IMG/VR virus record: IMGVR_UViG_3300032220_000857 | Location: 1-33,247 of that record | Strand: one strand, 5' to 3' | DNA: 33,247 nt | From: a virus | Shown here: piece by piece, positions 1 to 7,107 of the stretch | How the letters are laid out: the number at the start of each line of letters is the position of its first letter | Numbering within the stretch: the stretch's first letter is position 1 | The notes under the pieces: generated by a model | The model's input: only the letters and a program-made list of their open reading frames with translations | Database searches by the model: none | What the model was told of the DNA's origin: nothing | Made by a program: the position numbers and the translations under genes

Positions 1-522
1 GAGGTCCTGCCGCCCGCGAAGGTGCAGCTTGAGTTCCGCGAGCCCGTCATGCCGGCGGACCCGCTCCACGATGCGCAGGCGCTTGAGCTTCAGCAGACGC
101 TGGGCCTTATCGGCAAGGTCCGGGCGCGCGCGAAGATGGACGGCATCAGCGTCGACGAGGCACTTCAGCGCATGATGGCGGATGCCGAGATGGACGCGCG
201 TCTTGAGCCGCAGGTGGTCGAGACCATGCCTGGCGAAGTGGTCGAGATTGACGCGGTGACGCCGGCCGCTGACGTCGCAGCGGCGCCGGTTGAAGACGTG
301 GCGCAGACGGCTTTGAACGGCGCGCAGGTCGCGTCCATGCAAGAGATTATCATCGCGGTGTCGTCGCGCCAGTTGCCCGAAGAGGCGGCCATCATCCTGC
401 TTCGCTCGGCGTTCCCGATGGTGCCAGACGCAGACATCCGCGCGATGGTTGGCTCGGCTGCGTCGTTCACGCCAACGGCACCCGCAACGCCTGCGACAGG
501 GGTCGCCGATGTTGGGCTATGA
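1..522 (+). CDS. Phage portal protein, C-terminal part (partial at left edge)
   Basis: The frame is open from base 1 and stops at 520-522, so the gene begins outside the window; the internal GTG at 22 is not a believable start. The visible C-terminus resembles the tail of Mu gp29/DUF935-type and related portal proteins. It has a short beta strand followed by a Pro-Ala-Asp-rich turn, then a helical stretch with GLIGKVRARAKMDG and DEALQRM. A conserved-looking end segment follows (NGAQVASMQEIIIAV, then LPEEAAIILLRSAFP). In that family this segment lies in the clip/wing side of the dodecameric ring through which DNA is packaged. It sits just upstream of the head genes, as expected. The final 25 residues are Ala/Thr/Pro-rich and probably disordered. 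Assignment to portal is family pattern recognition, not alignment. Confidence 0.6.
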   Translation, partial: EVLPPAKVQLEFREPVMPADPLHDAQALELQQTLGLIGKVRARAKMDGISVDEALQRMMADAEMDARLEPQVVETMPGEVVEIDAVTPAADVAAAPVEDVAQTALNGAQVASMQEIIIAVSSRQLPEEAAIILLRSAFPMVPDADIRAMVGSAASFTPTAPATPATGVADVGL

Positions 523-1162
523 CGTCCAGCTGAAGGGATTCAACCGGCTCGACGAGTTGTCGGCTCGGTTGATCGTGCCGCTGCGTGATGCGGCCGTGGT
601 GCTGGCCAACGCGATCAAGACGCGCGTGCGCAACGGCGTGTCGCCGACGGGTGGCCAGTGGACGCCGCTAGGCGAGTACTCGACGACCGGGCGAAGCAAG
701 GACGACAAGAACCGCTGGTGGGTCGCGCCTGGACAACCGCAGCCGGCGGGCTATGAACGCAAGGTGCAACAGGGCCAGTGGCAAGGCTGGGTCGTCTACG
801 AGAACTACGGGCGGTATCTTGAGCTGCTGCCGAACGGCAAGCGTCGCGACTGGGACAAGACCGGGCGTCTTTGGGCCTCGCTCGGCGTGCGCGCCATGGC
901 TGTCAACCGGGTCAAGATTAGCTTCTACGGGTCGCGCGGCAAGGGCAACCCGCAAGCCTCTATCGCCTACCTCGCCGGTCGGAACGAGCGCGTCAGCGTT
1001 TTGCAATACAACGAGCCGGAGCGCGCGGCCTTTGTCGAGGCCATCAAGGCGGACATCGACGACGAGTTCGCCAAGCGCATCGGCGAGCAGGTCGAAGCGG
1101 GTCGGGTGGCACGTCGGGCGCGCAGTGCAGCCCGTCGGTCCTCGCGGTTGTTGGGAGGTTAA
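509..1162 (+). CDS. Putative virion morphogenesis / tail completion-like protein
   Basis: A 217-residue basic protein; ATG 509 overlaps the end of the portal frame by 14 nt. A longer reading upstream to 449 is possible but would overlap the portal gene more deeply. The layout has an N-terminal helical region, a motif SPTGGQWTPLGEY, and later RDWDKTGRLWASLGVRA followed by a strand-rich KISFYGSRGKG. This resembles phage virion morphogenesis/gpG-gpS type proteins, which carry a G-x-x-W-x-P-L element and a downstream TG-L-x-x-S element. Those proteins complete the head or tail connection. The C-terminus is strongly Arg-rich, suggesting contact with DNA or with acidic partners; the next gene is very acidic. 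It could instead be a minor capsid protein specific to this phage group. Confidence 0.4.
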   Translation: MLGYDVQLKGFNRLDELSARLIVPLRDAAVVLANAIKTRVRNGVSPTGGQWTPLGEYSTTGRSKDDKNRWWVAPGQPQPAGYERKVQQGQWQGWVVYENYGRYLELLPNGKRRDWDKTGRLWASLGVRAMAVNRVKISFYGSRGKGNPQASIAYLAGRNERVSVLQYNEPERAAFVEAIKADIDDEFAKRIGEQVEAGRVARRARSAARRSSRLLGG

Positions 1163-1164
1163 CT

Positions 1165-1392
1165 GTGGACGAGTTCCAGGAAAACGTTGATAAGCTTGGC
1201 ATCCTCTCGGATGAAATCATTGCCTTGATGCCGGCCGAGCCCGGGTCGGAGCTCGAGGCCAAGGTGGCCGAGCTGCTCGCGCGGCTGGTCCAGCATCTCG
1301 AGTACATGGACGAGACGGGCGACGAAGACGTTGAAGAAGAGGCGCCGGAGCTCGAAGTGGAGCTTGAGGCGGAAGCGGCTGACGAAGCCTGA
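1165..1392 (+). CDS. Small acidic hypothetical protein
   Basis: A 75-residue protein with a GTG start at 1165, two bases after the previous stop, and a GGGAGG ribosome site at 1153-1158. It is extremely acidic: the last 30 residues are mostly Glu, Asp and Ala. The first 50 residues are predicted amphipathic helix (LGILSDEIIALMP, then KVAELLARLVQHLEYM). No family was recognised. The position between a basic morphogenesis protein and a scaffold candidate suggests an assembly accessory role, perhaps masking the Arg-rich tail of the upstream product; this is inference. Codon use matches its neighbours and the start is well supported, so the gene is likely real. Confidence 0.6.
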   Translation: MDEFQENVDKLGILSDEIIALMPAEPGSELEAKVAELLARLVQHLEYMDETGDEDVEEEAPELEVELEAEAADEA

Positions 1393-1409
1393 CAAGAGGA
1401 GGGGAGACG

Positions 1410-1952
1410 ATGGGACTCAAGGACCAGCTCGCTGCATTGCGGGCACAGCAGAAGGCAAAGCAGGCGCAGCGGGCCGCGAACCCGCCGGCGCCTGCCAAGC
1501 CTGTCGCGAAGGCGGCGACCAGTAAGGGGCCAAGCGAGGCAGAGCTGCGCGCGGCCGAACTTGAGCGCCAGATGGCAGAGCTAAGGTCACAGCAGAGCGC
1601 GTGGCTTGACCAGCAGCGACAGGCGCTGGCGGTTGCGCAGCGCGAAGAGGTCGTCGGGTACCTGACGAGGGCAGGCGCGCGCGTCAACCCGTCGCTCCTG
1701 GCGCAGGTCGCGCCGGCGGTTGACCCGCGAACGCCTGAGGGTCGCAAGGCGCTCGAAGAGTTCCGGTCGCAGAACGCGGACATCTTCGCGGCGGCGCCTC
1801 GTCCTGCAGGCGACATCACGGCCGGCGTGGTGGACCGCATCGACAAGACGGCTAAGGGCAAGGGCCAGAAGGGCATGGAAACGCGGAAGGTGTTTGACAC
1901 TGACCTTGTGCGCAAGACCATCGCCAAGAACCTTGGAGGGGAGCCCGTATGA
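1410..1952 (+). CDS. Putative capsid scaffolding protein (coiled-coil)
   Basis: A 180-residue protein with a strong ribosome site (GAGGAGGGGAG) before ATG 1410. The N-terminal half is Gln/Ala/Lys-rich and predicted coiled coil (about residues 1-90, e.g. LRAAELERQMAELRSQQSAW). A less regular middle follows, then a basic C-terminus with KGKGQKGMETRKVF. Highly helical, charged proteins encoded shortly before the major capsid gene are typically scaffolds: they guide procapsid assembly and leave before maturation, often binding the shell through a basic C-terminal end. No protease motif is visible. The stop overlaps the next ATG (ATGA at 1949-1952). The scaffold role rests on composition and position. 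Confidence 0.45.
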   Translation: MGLKDQLAALRAQQKAKQAQRAANPPAPAKPVAKAATSKGPSEAELRAAELERQMAELRSQQSAWLDQQRQALAVAQREEVVGYLTRAGARVNPSLLAQVAPAVDPRTPEGRKALEEFRSQNADIFAAAPRPAGDITAGVVDRIDKTAKGKGQKGMETRKVFDTDLVRKTIAKNLGGEPV

Positions 1953-2404
1953 GTTACGACCTCGAGAAGCTGGTCGCGGAGCAGCGGGCAACGGCCGAGC
2001 GGTTCATGCGCGACCTTGAAGACATCAGCCGCGCGGATGAAATCGGCATGTGGTTCGCGCCTCCCGGGCTTGAAACCATGCACTGGTTCCGCTGCGGCGC
2101 GCGTCACGGTGACGGCTCGATGCCTCCGCACGTGGCGCGGCTGTATCACAAGCACAAGGCCATGGGCGCGCAAGACGTGCCGACGGGCGTCGAGATGCGT
2201 CCTCCGCTCGGGTTCGAGCGCGACGGCAAGCTCGGCGTCTACGTGTGGTATCATCCGGACACGTGGCACACCATCCAGACCGTCAAGCGTCGCATGGCGC
2301 AGAAGAAGCCAAGCACGGCGGACTTGCTTCAGCGGGACCTCGGACCGGGTGTGGAACTGACGGTCCAGAAGGGATACGATAAGCCAAGGCGCGGAAGTCG
2401 TTGA
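1949..2404 (+). CDS. Hypothetical head-region protein
   Basis: A 151-residue protein translationally coupled to the scaffold candidate by an ATGA overlap. The N-terminus is a short acidic amphipathic helix. A Trp/His/Tyr-rich core follows (MWFAPPGLETMHWFRCGARHG, then YVWYHPDTWHTIQTVKRRM), and the C-terminus is basic. The density of His and aromatic residues is unusual for a small structural protein and could mean metal binding, but no spaced ligand motif is convincing. No family was recognised. Its place just before the decoration-protein candidate and capsid genes makes a head-assembly accessory role likely. Confidence 0.5.
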   Translation: MSYDLEKLVAEQRATAERFMRDLEDISRADEIGMWFAPPGLETMHWFRCGARHGDGSMPPHVARLYHKHKAMGAQDVPTGVEMRPPLGFERDGKLGVYVWYHPDTWHTIQTVKRRMAQKKPSTADLLQRDLGPGVELTVQKGYDKPRRGSR

Positions 2405-2496
2405 CGATTCCGCGCGGCATTTGCGCGCGTCACAGACTTTTGCCGTAATGCACGGGCACCGGCGCTGGCCGGGGTTCACTTCACGGAGGACACTCA
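2405..2496 (+). terminator. Intergenic hairpin before the capsid genes (weak attenuator candidate)
   Basis: A gap of 92 bases in an otherwise packed region. A 6-bp stem CGCGCG (2411-2416) pairs with CGCGCG (2424-2429) around a 7-nt loop, and a short T run (CTTTT) follows about nine bases later. The spacing is poor for a strong intrinsic terminator. A partial attenuator or processing site that raises capsid mRNA relative to upstream genes is possible. No convincing -35/-10 pair was found. A good ribosome site (CGGAGGA) ends the gap before ATG 2497. Confidence 0.25.
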
Positions 2497-2967
2497 ATGG
2501 CCAAGCCTGCAAATCTCTTTGTGCCGGCGTCGTTCACGGCCTGCACCAACTCGACCTCTGAGGTCGTGATGGGCACCGTGACGATTCCGGCTTTCTTCCT
2601 GCGCTCGCCGTACAAGCTCGGAATCAGCTACTCGGTCCAGACGCCGTCGACCAACTCGACCGACACCTTCGTTCCGAAGGTTAAGGTCAACGCCATCGTC
2701 GCGGCCTCGCTGCCAGCGCACGACGTCGTCAACAACGAGGTCATCGACGGACAGGCCGAAGGCATGTTCAAGGACGGCAAGCTGCACGTGCGCTCGCTGT
2801 CGGCGACTTCGGCTGGCGCGACTCTCGGCGGCGTTCACCTTGTCGACCAGACGGTGGACACCAACGCCGACGTCGTGATCACGCTCACTGGCCAGTGGTC
2901 GGTTGCCAACGCCGGCAACAACGCTGTCGCCAAAGAGTTCATCGTCTCGCTCCAGCCGCTCGACTGA
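2497..2967 (+). CDS. Putative head decoration / minor capsid protein
   Basis: A 156-residue, Ser/Thr/Val/Ala/Asn-rich protein with an all-beta look and no catalytic-looking residues. Alternating hydrophobic strands (VVMGTVTIPAFFL, TFVPKVKVNAIVAASLP, DVVITLTGQW) suggest a beta-sandwich or beta-tulip fold. It lies directly upstream of the major capsid gene (15-nt gap, own ribosome site). Small beta proteins at this position usually stabilise the shell at 3-fold axes or act as head decoration. A vertex or fibre-anchoring protein is the alternative. The family was not recognised by sequence; the role is positional inference. Confidence 0.45.
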   Translation: MAKPANLFVPASFTACTNSTSEVVMGTVTIPAFFLRSPYKLGISYSVQTPSTNSTDTFVPKVKVNAIVAASLPAHDVVNNEVIDGQAEGMFKDGKLHVRSLSATSAGATLGGVHLVDQTVDTNADVVITLTGQWSVANAGNNAVAKEFIVSLQPLD

Positions 2968-2982
2968 TAGGAGGGCATCCAC

Positions 2983-3861
2983 ATGGCGACCAACTTCAAC
3001 AATACCAACGTCAAGCAGACTGTCGTTGAGCGGTTCTTTGAGGGCCTGTTCAGCGTGTCGGAGCAGTGGGCGCAGGCTTACGACTACCGTCGCAACGACA
3101 TCGCGGACCTTCGCATCTCGCCGATTACGGGCGTGTCGTCCATCCCGAACTGGAACGGCGGCGACCTTCCCGTTCAGGAGCTCGAGGCTTTGACGCCGCA
3201 GCTCGTTCAGTACGAGAAGTTCGGCCTTCAGGTGCGCGTCGACAAGTACGATGCCAAGGACGTCCCTGAGTCGACCACGACCCTCCCGCAGCGCATCGGC
3301 GTGGCCACGGCCTCGACCTACGCGGCGAAGGCTGCCGAGGTTCTCGCGGGCGCGTTCTCGACCTCGACCACCTCGGTTGACGGGCTGGCGCTCTGCGCCA
3401 ACAACCACGTCACCAAGATTGGCACGCGCTCGAACAAGCTGACGACCGGCCTCGACTCTGCGGCCATCATGGCGGCTATCGCGATGTTCCGTCGCTGGCG
3501 GGATTATCAGGGTCTTCCTCGCGACGTTGTCGCCGAGGGTGGGTTCTACCTCATCATTCCGCCCGACCTCGAGGAGGCAGCCGGTCAGGCTCTCGGCTCG
3601 TCGGTCACGTCGGACCAGATGCAGGTGAACATGGCCGGGTCTTACGGCATCGACACCATCGTGTGGAACCACCTTACCGACGCGGACAACTGGTTCCTTG
3701 TCAGCAAGGCTGGTAGCCCGCTTATCTTCTGGGAGCGTTCGGCGCCTGACCTTCAGGTGCAGATTGACGAGGACAGCAAGGCGGGCAAGTACTCGCTCGA
3801 CTTCGCTATCAGCTCGGCCGTGTCGGCTCTGCCTGACGGCATCGTCGGTTCCGAGGTCTGA
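2983..3861 (+). CDS. Major capsid protein, Mu gpT-like
   Basis: A 292-residue protein with a GGAGG ribosome site before ATG 2983. It is shaped like the Mu major head subunit family (gpT, HK97 fold). The N-terminal arm ends in the RISPITGVSSIPNW segment. The mid-region has NKLTTGLDSAAIMAAIAMFR, followed by the telling FYLIIPPDLEEAAGQAL element, which matches the gpT-family VVPPDLE-type motif. The C-terminal portion has IVWNHLTDADNWFLVSKAG, then PLIFWERSAPDLQV and a final acidic strand. In the family this makes the icosahedral shell. Position after scaffold and decoration candidates agrees. There is no sign of truncation: length is close to that of gpT-type proteins. No cleaved pro-domain is obvious, consistent with a separate scaffold. 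Confidence 0.8.
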   Translation: MATNFNNTNVKQTVVERFFEGLFSVSEQWAQAYDYRRNDIADLRISPITGVSSIPNWNGGDLPVQELEALTPQLVQYEKFGLQVRVDKYDAKDVPESTTTLPQRIGVATASTYAAKAAEVLAGAFSTSTTSVDGLALCANNHVTKIGTRSNKLTTGLDSAAIMAAIAMFRRWRDYQGLPRDVVAEGGFYLIIPPDLEEAAGQALGSSVTSDQMQVNMAGSYGIDTIVWNHLTDADNWFLVSKAGSPLIFWERSAPDLQVQIDEDSKAGKYSLDFAISSAVSALPDGIVGSEV

Positions 3862-3886
3862 AGCCTGGCGCGTGTAAGGAGACGGC

Positions 3887-4759
3887 ATGCGCTTTCTTCA
3901 GCAAGGTCAGAATGCCGCGGTTGAGTTCGCTCCACCGCGGCGCCCCGTGTCTGCGACGCTGGCTTTCGTGTCGCCGGCGGGTGTCTCGCTTTCGTCTCCA
4001 GCGGTGACGCTCGACCCGGCTTCGCGCACGATTGCCAGCGTCGGAGATTTCTCTTTGACGGTCGCGGCCGGTGCAGGCTCGATCGTCGCTGGGCGGTCCT
4101 ATTGGATCGTCAACCCGGCGGAGGGAGCGGCGTTGCTGCGGCCTTCGTCGGTGGTCGGCAACGTTATCGGGTACTCCGATGCGCTTGCCGTCGCCGTCAC
4201 GACGAGCAGCACGCTGGCGCCTGCGCGTCTGACGGCAACCATTCCTTCGAGCGCGCTGACGGTTCTCGGCCAGTGGTATCAACTTCGCTGGTCGGTGACG
4301 ATGGCCGACGGTGAGGTCGTCAGCTACCTCGAGCCGGCGTGCGTTTGCCGCACGGTGTTCTTGCCACCGATGTCGCCGAGCATCGCGGCTCGCCATGCTG
4401 GCTATGCCTTCCCTGGCGTGGCTGCGGCGAAGCGCGCGGAGTACTGGGAAGGCGTGTCGGACAGGGCCTCGCGTCGCGTCATCCAGCGCGTGCTGTCGTC
4501 GGGCCGCATGCCGTACCTTGTCGGCGACCAGTCGCTGCTTGCCGACGCCGGCATGGCGGCTCTGCGTATCGAGCTCGCGCGCGACGGCCTTATCCCGCCC
4601 GGCTTCGATGGGACGACGTTCCTCGACCGGATGGAGCAGGAGCTGAAAGACCAGCTTGAGTTTTCGCTGGCGGGCACGTGGCACGATGACAACGACGACG
4701 GCAAGGTTGACGTCGCGGAGTTCGTCGGGCCCAAGACCATCAGGTTGAACCGGTCATGA
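3887..4759 (+). CDS. Putative head-tail connector/adaptor protein with EF-hand-like loop
   Basis: A 290-residue protein with two parts. Residues 1-140 are beta-rich, with repeated Val/Ser/Ala strands (SATLAFVSPAGVSL). Residues 150-290 are helical, with R/W/L-rich helices (EYWEGVSDRASRRVIQRVL) of the kind seen in head-tail adaptor proteins. Near the C-terminus, D267 to E278 forms a textbook EF-hand or dockerin-type calcium loop (D-D-N-D-D-G-K-V-D-V-A-E), satisfying positions 1, 3, 5, 6, 8, 9 and 12. Ribosome site AAGGAG; the stop overlaps the next ATG (ATGA). The position between capsid and tail tube genes supports a neck role. Family not firmly recognised. Confidence 0.5.
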   Translation: MRFLQQGQNAAVEFAPPRRPVSATLAFVSPAGVSLSSPAVTLDPASRTIASVGDFSLTVAAGAGSIVAGRSYWIVNPAEGAALLRPSSVVGNVIGYSDALAVAVTTSSTLAPARLTATIPSSALTVLGQWYQLRWSVTMADGEVVSYLEPACVCRTVFLPPMSPSIAARHAGYAFPGVAAAKRAEYWEGVSDRASRRVIQRVLSSGRMPYLVGDQSLLADAGMAALRIELARDGLIPPGFDGTTFLDRMEQELKDQLEFSLAGTWHDDNDDGKVDVAEFVGPKTIRLNRS

Positions 4760-5196
4760 CGCGCGCGGCAACCATCAGGCGCGCCCTGGCTACGGCCATT
4801 GAGAGCGCCATTCCGGACGTTCGCGCGCACGCGGACGACCGGTTCCGTCACCTTGACGCGGGCAGCATCGACCCGGACTCGGCACCAGACCGCGTGTTCA
4901 CCTTGACGCTGGCGGCACAGCCGGCGCGTATCGAGGTCAACAACTGCGACACGTGGCGCGTGGAGTACACGGTCACGTTCTTCTATGCGGCCATGCAGGC
5001 CGGCGTGGAAGACCGTATCGCGGCGGACGCCGAGCGGTTTTGGTCCAAGGCCGAGCGCTTGTTCGAGACCGCTGCCGGTGTCATGCGTGTCGACGTGGCG
5101 CCGGTCGGCTTGACCGAGGCTTCCCCGAGCGCGGTCACTTCGTCGTTCTCGGTCATCGTGATTTACAAGCTAGACGCGGCCGTCATCACGGCCTGA
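4756..5196 (+). CDS. Putative tail terminator / neck protein
   Basis: A 146-residue protein translationally coupled to the connector gene by ATGA. It starts with a basic helix (MTRAATIRRALATAIESAIP). Strands and a central amphipathic helix follow (DRIAADAERFWSKAERLFETA), and it ends with a strand VIVIYKLDA. This alpha/beta outline, about 140 residues, encoded just before the tail tube gene, fits tail terminator or tail completion proteins such as lambda gpU-type hexamers, which cap the tail and join it to the head. No diagnostic motif is visible, so this is by size, outline and synteny. Confidence 0.45.
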   Translation: MTRAATIRRALATAIESAIPDVRAHADDRFRHLDAGSIDPDSAPDRVFTLTLAAQPARIEVNNCDTWRVEYTVTFFYAAMQAGVEDRIAADAERFWSKAERLFETAAGVMRVDVAPVGLTEASPSAVTSSFSVIVIYKLDAAVITA

Positions 5197-5205
5197 GGAG
5201 TTGTC

Positions 5206-6423
5206 ATGTCGTACGGACCTACCAAGCTCGGGCGGATTTGGGTCAAGCAACAGGGCGCATGGGGGACGCACGCGACCTCGTTCGCCGACACGGACGCGAT
5301 CGACGCGCAGGGCATGTTCATGCCTTCGGGCGTGTATGAGGCGCTCGGTCAGCCGACTCAGCGCCCTGTCTTCGGTGCCAGCGACAAGAAGGCCGGAAGC
5401 AAGGCCGGCGCGACTGCGCAGCTCACGTTCGTCCTGACCGACTGCGGCAACGCCAGTGCGGCGACGATCGAGCACAAGCTTATCGGCGACGCGCTTGGCA
5501 CGCTTCAGACAATCACGGGCCTCGGGACGGCGCTGGCGGCCAGCAACGACACGACCATCAGCGTGACGGCGGCAAGCGGCACGGCAAATCAGATTGGCCA
5601 AGGCGCGCTTGCGACGCTCGCTATCGGCGGCCGTCGCATGACGTTCGTCAAGAACTTCGCGACCGGCGGTCCGACGGATGATTACACCGTCGTCGACCTT
5701 GGCACGGACCCGGATGGCGCGGTCTCGCGGACGGTCACTGCGGCCTTCACAACTGGCGGCCTTGCCAATCTTCCGTTCACGATGGAGTTCGCGACGGCTG
5801 GCGCCAACGGCGGGTTCCGCGCATGGGACGGTCGGGTCACGGCGTGCAACATCACGGCCAACGCCAAGGCGCAGGTCCTTGTCGCGGTGACGCTCCAGTT
5901 CCTGGACTGGGAATACGTCGACGCGCTGTCGGCTCCGGCGTTCAGTTTCCCGCGCACGCAGCTCGGGCCGGTGCTCAATAGCCACAGTTTCGACGAGACC
6001 AGCGGCGATTCGTTCTGCTTCGCAGAGCTTGCGGTGAACATCACGCAGACGCTGTCGGAAGCGCTGTGCTCAAGCTCTGAGCAGGGCGTGGCGCAGCTCG
6101 TGACGACTGACCGTCAGGTGGTCATCACGGAGCGGATGTTGACTTCTGACATTTACGCGGACCTTATCACGAACGGGACAATCGAGCCGGGGCAGGAACT
6201 GGCGCGCATGTGGGGTCTGAGCTCTAGCGGCTCCGCTGCCGGCTATCACGTGGCCTGCTACGGCCCGGCCATCCAGCTTCAGAGCACGTCGAAGCCGGTT
6301 GACCTTGGCGGCGTGTGGGGCCTTGAGCGCGTGTACGAGGTGCGCAACGTGGTCGCGGCTAGCGATGGCACGGCGGGCTCGTCTACGGTCAAGGGAACGG
6401 CCTTCCGTATCGCCTTCGGATAA
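5206..6423 (+). CDS. Major tail tube protein (putative)
   Basis: A 405-residue protein with a GAGGAG ribosome site. It is rich in Gly, Ala, Ser and Thr with many short strands and no enzymatic motif. The N-terminus (SYGPTKLGRIWVKQQGAW) and the QPTQRPVFGASDKKAGSKAG segment resemble tail tube proteins that start with a strand then a loop carrying a beta hairpin. The middle (QIGQGALATLAIGGRRMTFVKNFATGG) looks like an inserted Ig-like or mini-domain, making it larger than minimal tube proteins (150-250 residues). It lies directly before the frameshifted chaperone pair and the tape measure, where a siphovirus tube gene belongs. No sheath gene is adjacent, arguing for a non-contractile tail. Confidence 0.6.
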   Translation: MSYGPTKLGRIWVKQQGAWGTHATSFADTDAIDAQGMFMPSGVYEALGQPTQRPVFGASDKKAGSKAGATAQLTFVLTDCGNASAATIEHKLIGDALGTLQTITGLGTALAASNDTTISVTAASGTANQIGQGALATLAIGGRRMTFVKNFATGGPTDDYTVVDLGTDPDGAVSRTVTAAFTTGGLANLPFTMEFATAGANGGFRAWDGRVTACNITANAKAQVLVAVTLQFLDWEYVDALSAPAFSFPRTQLGPVLNSHSFDETSGDSFCFAELAVNITQTLSEALCSSSEQGVAQLVTTDRQVVITERMLTSDIYADLITNGTIEPGQELARMWGLSSSGSAAGYHVACYGPAIQLQSTSKPVDLGGVWGLERVYEVRNVVAASDGTAGSSTVKGTAFRIAFG

Positions 6424-6460
6424 GGTAGGCTGACCGCCTTCCCCAGGAGAGGAGACGCAA

Positions 6461-6808
6461 ATGGGGCTTCAGCGGGTCAATACAGCTTATTTTGAGGTCG
6501 TGAACACGTCGGACCCTGACGTTTCGGGGTCCGACGGTCACGGCGAAAACGAATGGGTCGCGGTTTCTGACGCCATCGTGGGTCCGGACGCGACCCGTTT
6601 GCGCATCCGAGCCTTGACGCGGCGAGAAATCGACGGCGTTCCCTTCGGCGAGGACGGGAAGCTGCTTGGAATGCTGGTCGACTTGGGCGTTCACCCGGAC
6701 GACAAGGCCATTGTCAGCGGTGCCGAGCCCATTCCGTGGCATTTTCAGCGCACATTGGGCGCCCTCATCTACCGGGTGTCAACCAACCCTTTCGGCCCGA
6801 CGAAATAG
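6461..6808 (+). CDS. Tail assembly chaperone, short form (gpG-like)
   Basis: A 115-residue protein, start at ATG 6461 after a strong GGAGAGGAG ribosome site. It is acidic, alpha/beta and soluble-looking (RIRALTRREIDGVPF, KLLGMLVDLGVHPDDKAIV). Position between tail tube and tape measure is that of lambda gpG-type tail assembly chaperones, which bind the tape measure and recruit tube protein. Its last codons contain a canonical slippery heptamer, and a second frame follows at -1, giving the extended form listed separately. The family is named on synteny and frameshift architecture. Confidence 0.7.
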   Translation: MGLQRVNTAYFEVVNTSDPDVSGSDGHGENEWVAVSDAIVGPDATRLRIRALTRREIDGVPFGEDGKLLGMLVDLGVHPDDKAIVSGAEPIPWHFQRTLGALIYRVSTNPFGPTK

Positions 6809-7107
6809 CCGTCCTTCGGGTGGCTGCGGGCATCCATGAGCTCGCGCGGTGGGGTTATCACTGCGCCGGCCGGGGTGCGTGCGACGACATGTGCTCAGGC
6901 GGTAGGCTGTTCGACGTGGACTGGCCCTCGTGCCCTATCGGAATAGCGCGAAGTTCCCCACGTGTAAGGGTTTTACGGGCGGTGCAAGCGGAGAAGCGCG
7001 TCTGTGGTACCCTCCGGGCGGAGGATTTGCCGGCTTGGGTGCTGCGCGACCTCGACGACCTAGCAGCTTGGGAGCGACACCATGGCACTGACGGCAGCAC
7101 GCACTGA
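6461..7107 (+). CDS. Tail assembly chaperone, -1 frameshifted long form (gpGT-like)
   Basis: Slippage at C-CCT-TTC (6787-6793) joins the first 111 residues of the short chaperone to 104 residues read in the -1 frame to the TGA at 7105-7107. The product is about 215 residues. The downstream frame has no good ribosome site or start (only a GTG at 6736 inside the first gene). It exactly fills the 273-base gap before the tape measure and overlaps the tape measure start by 26 bases. The T-like extension contains cysteines at about 135, 141, 145, 158 and 182, an unusual cluster that may bind metal, and a hydrophobic helix AEDLPAWVLRDLDDLAAW. By analogy with lambda gpGT, the extension would bind tail tube subunits. 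Frameshifting is inferred from sequence only. Confidence 0.7.
6787..6793 (+). promoter_or_regulatory. Programmed -1 ribosomal frameshift heptamer CCCTTTC
   Basis: In the zero frame the bases read C-CCT-TTC, the canonical X-XXY-YYZ pattern with X=C, Y=T, Z=C. It lies five codons before the zero-frame stop at 6806. After slippage the ribosome re-pairs on CCC-TTT and reads on in the -1 frame for 104 codons. A possible stimulatory hairpin lies at 6808-6824, with a very stable UUCG tetraloop closed by C-G; its 14-nt spacer is longer than usual. A pyrimidine-rich slippery site is less common than the A/G-rich lambda type. Confidence 0.7.

Noticed and set aside
1217-2512. A 431-codon antisense frame opposite the scaffold region
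   Set aside because: Same shadow pattern, no start context, and it conflicts with several coupled plus-strand genes.
2494-3888. A 464-codon antisense frame opposite the decoration and capsid genes
   Set aside because: Composition is Arg/Val/Asp-rich, typical of the complement of GC-rich coding DNA; the capsid reading on the other strand is clear and has a good ribosome site.
6736-7107. The -1 frame after the chaperone as an independent gene starting at GTG 6736
   Set aside because: There is no ribosome site, the start lies deep inside the first gene, and the in-frame slippery heptamer explains access to this frame.
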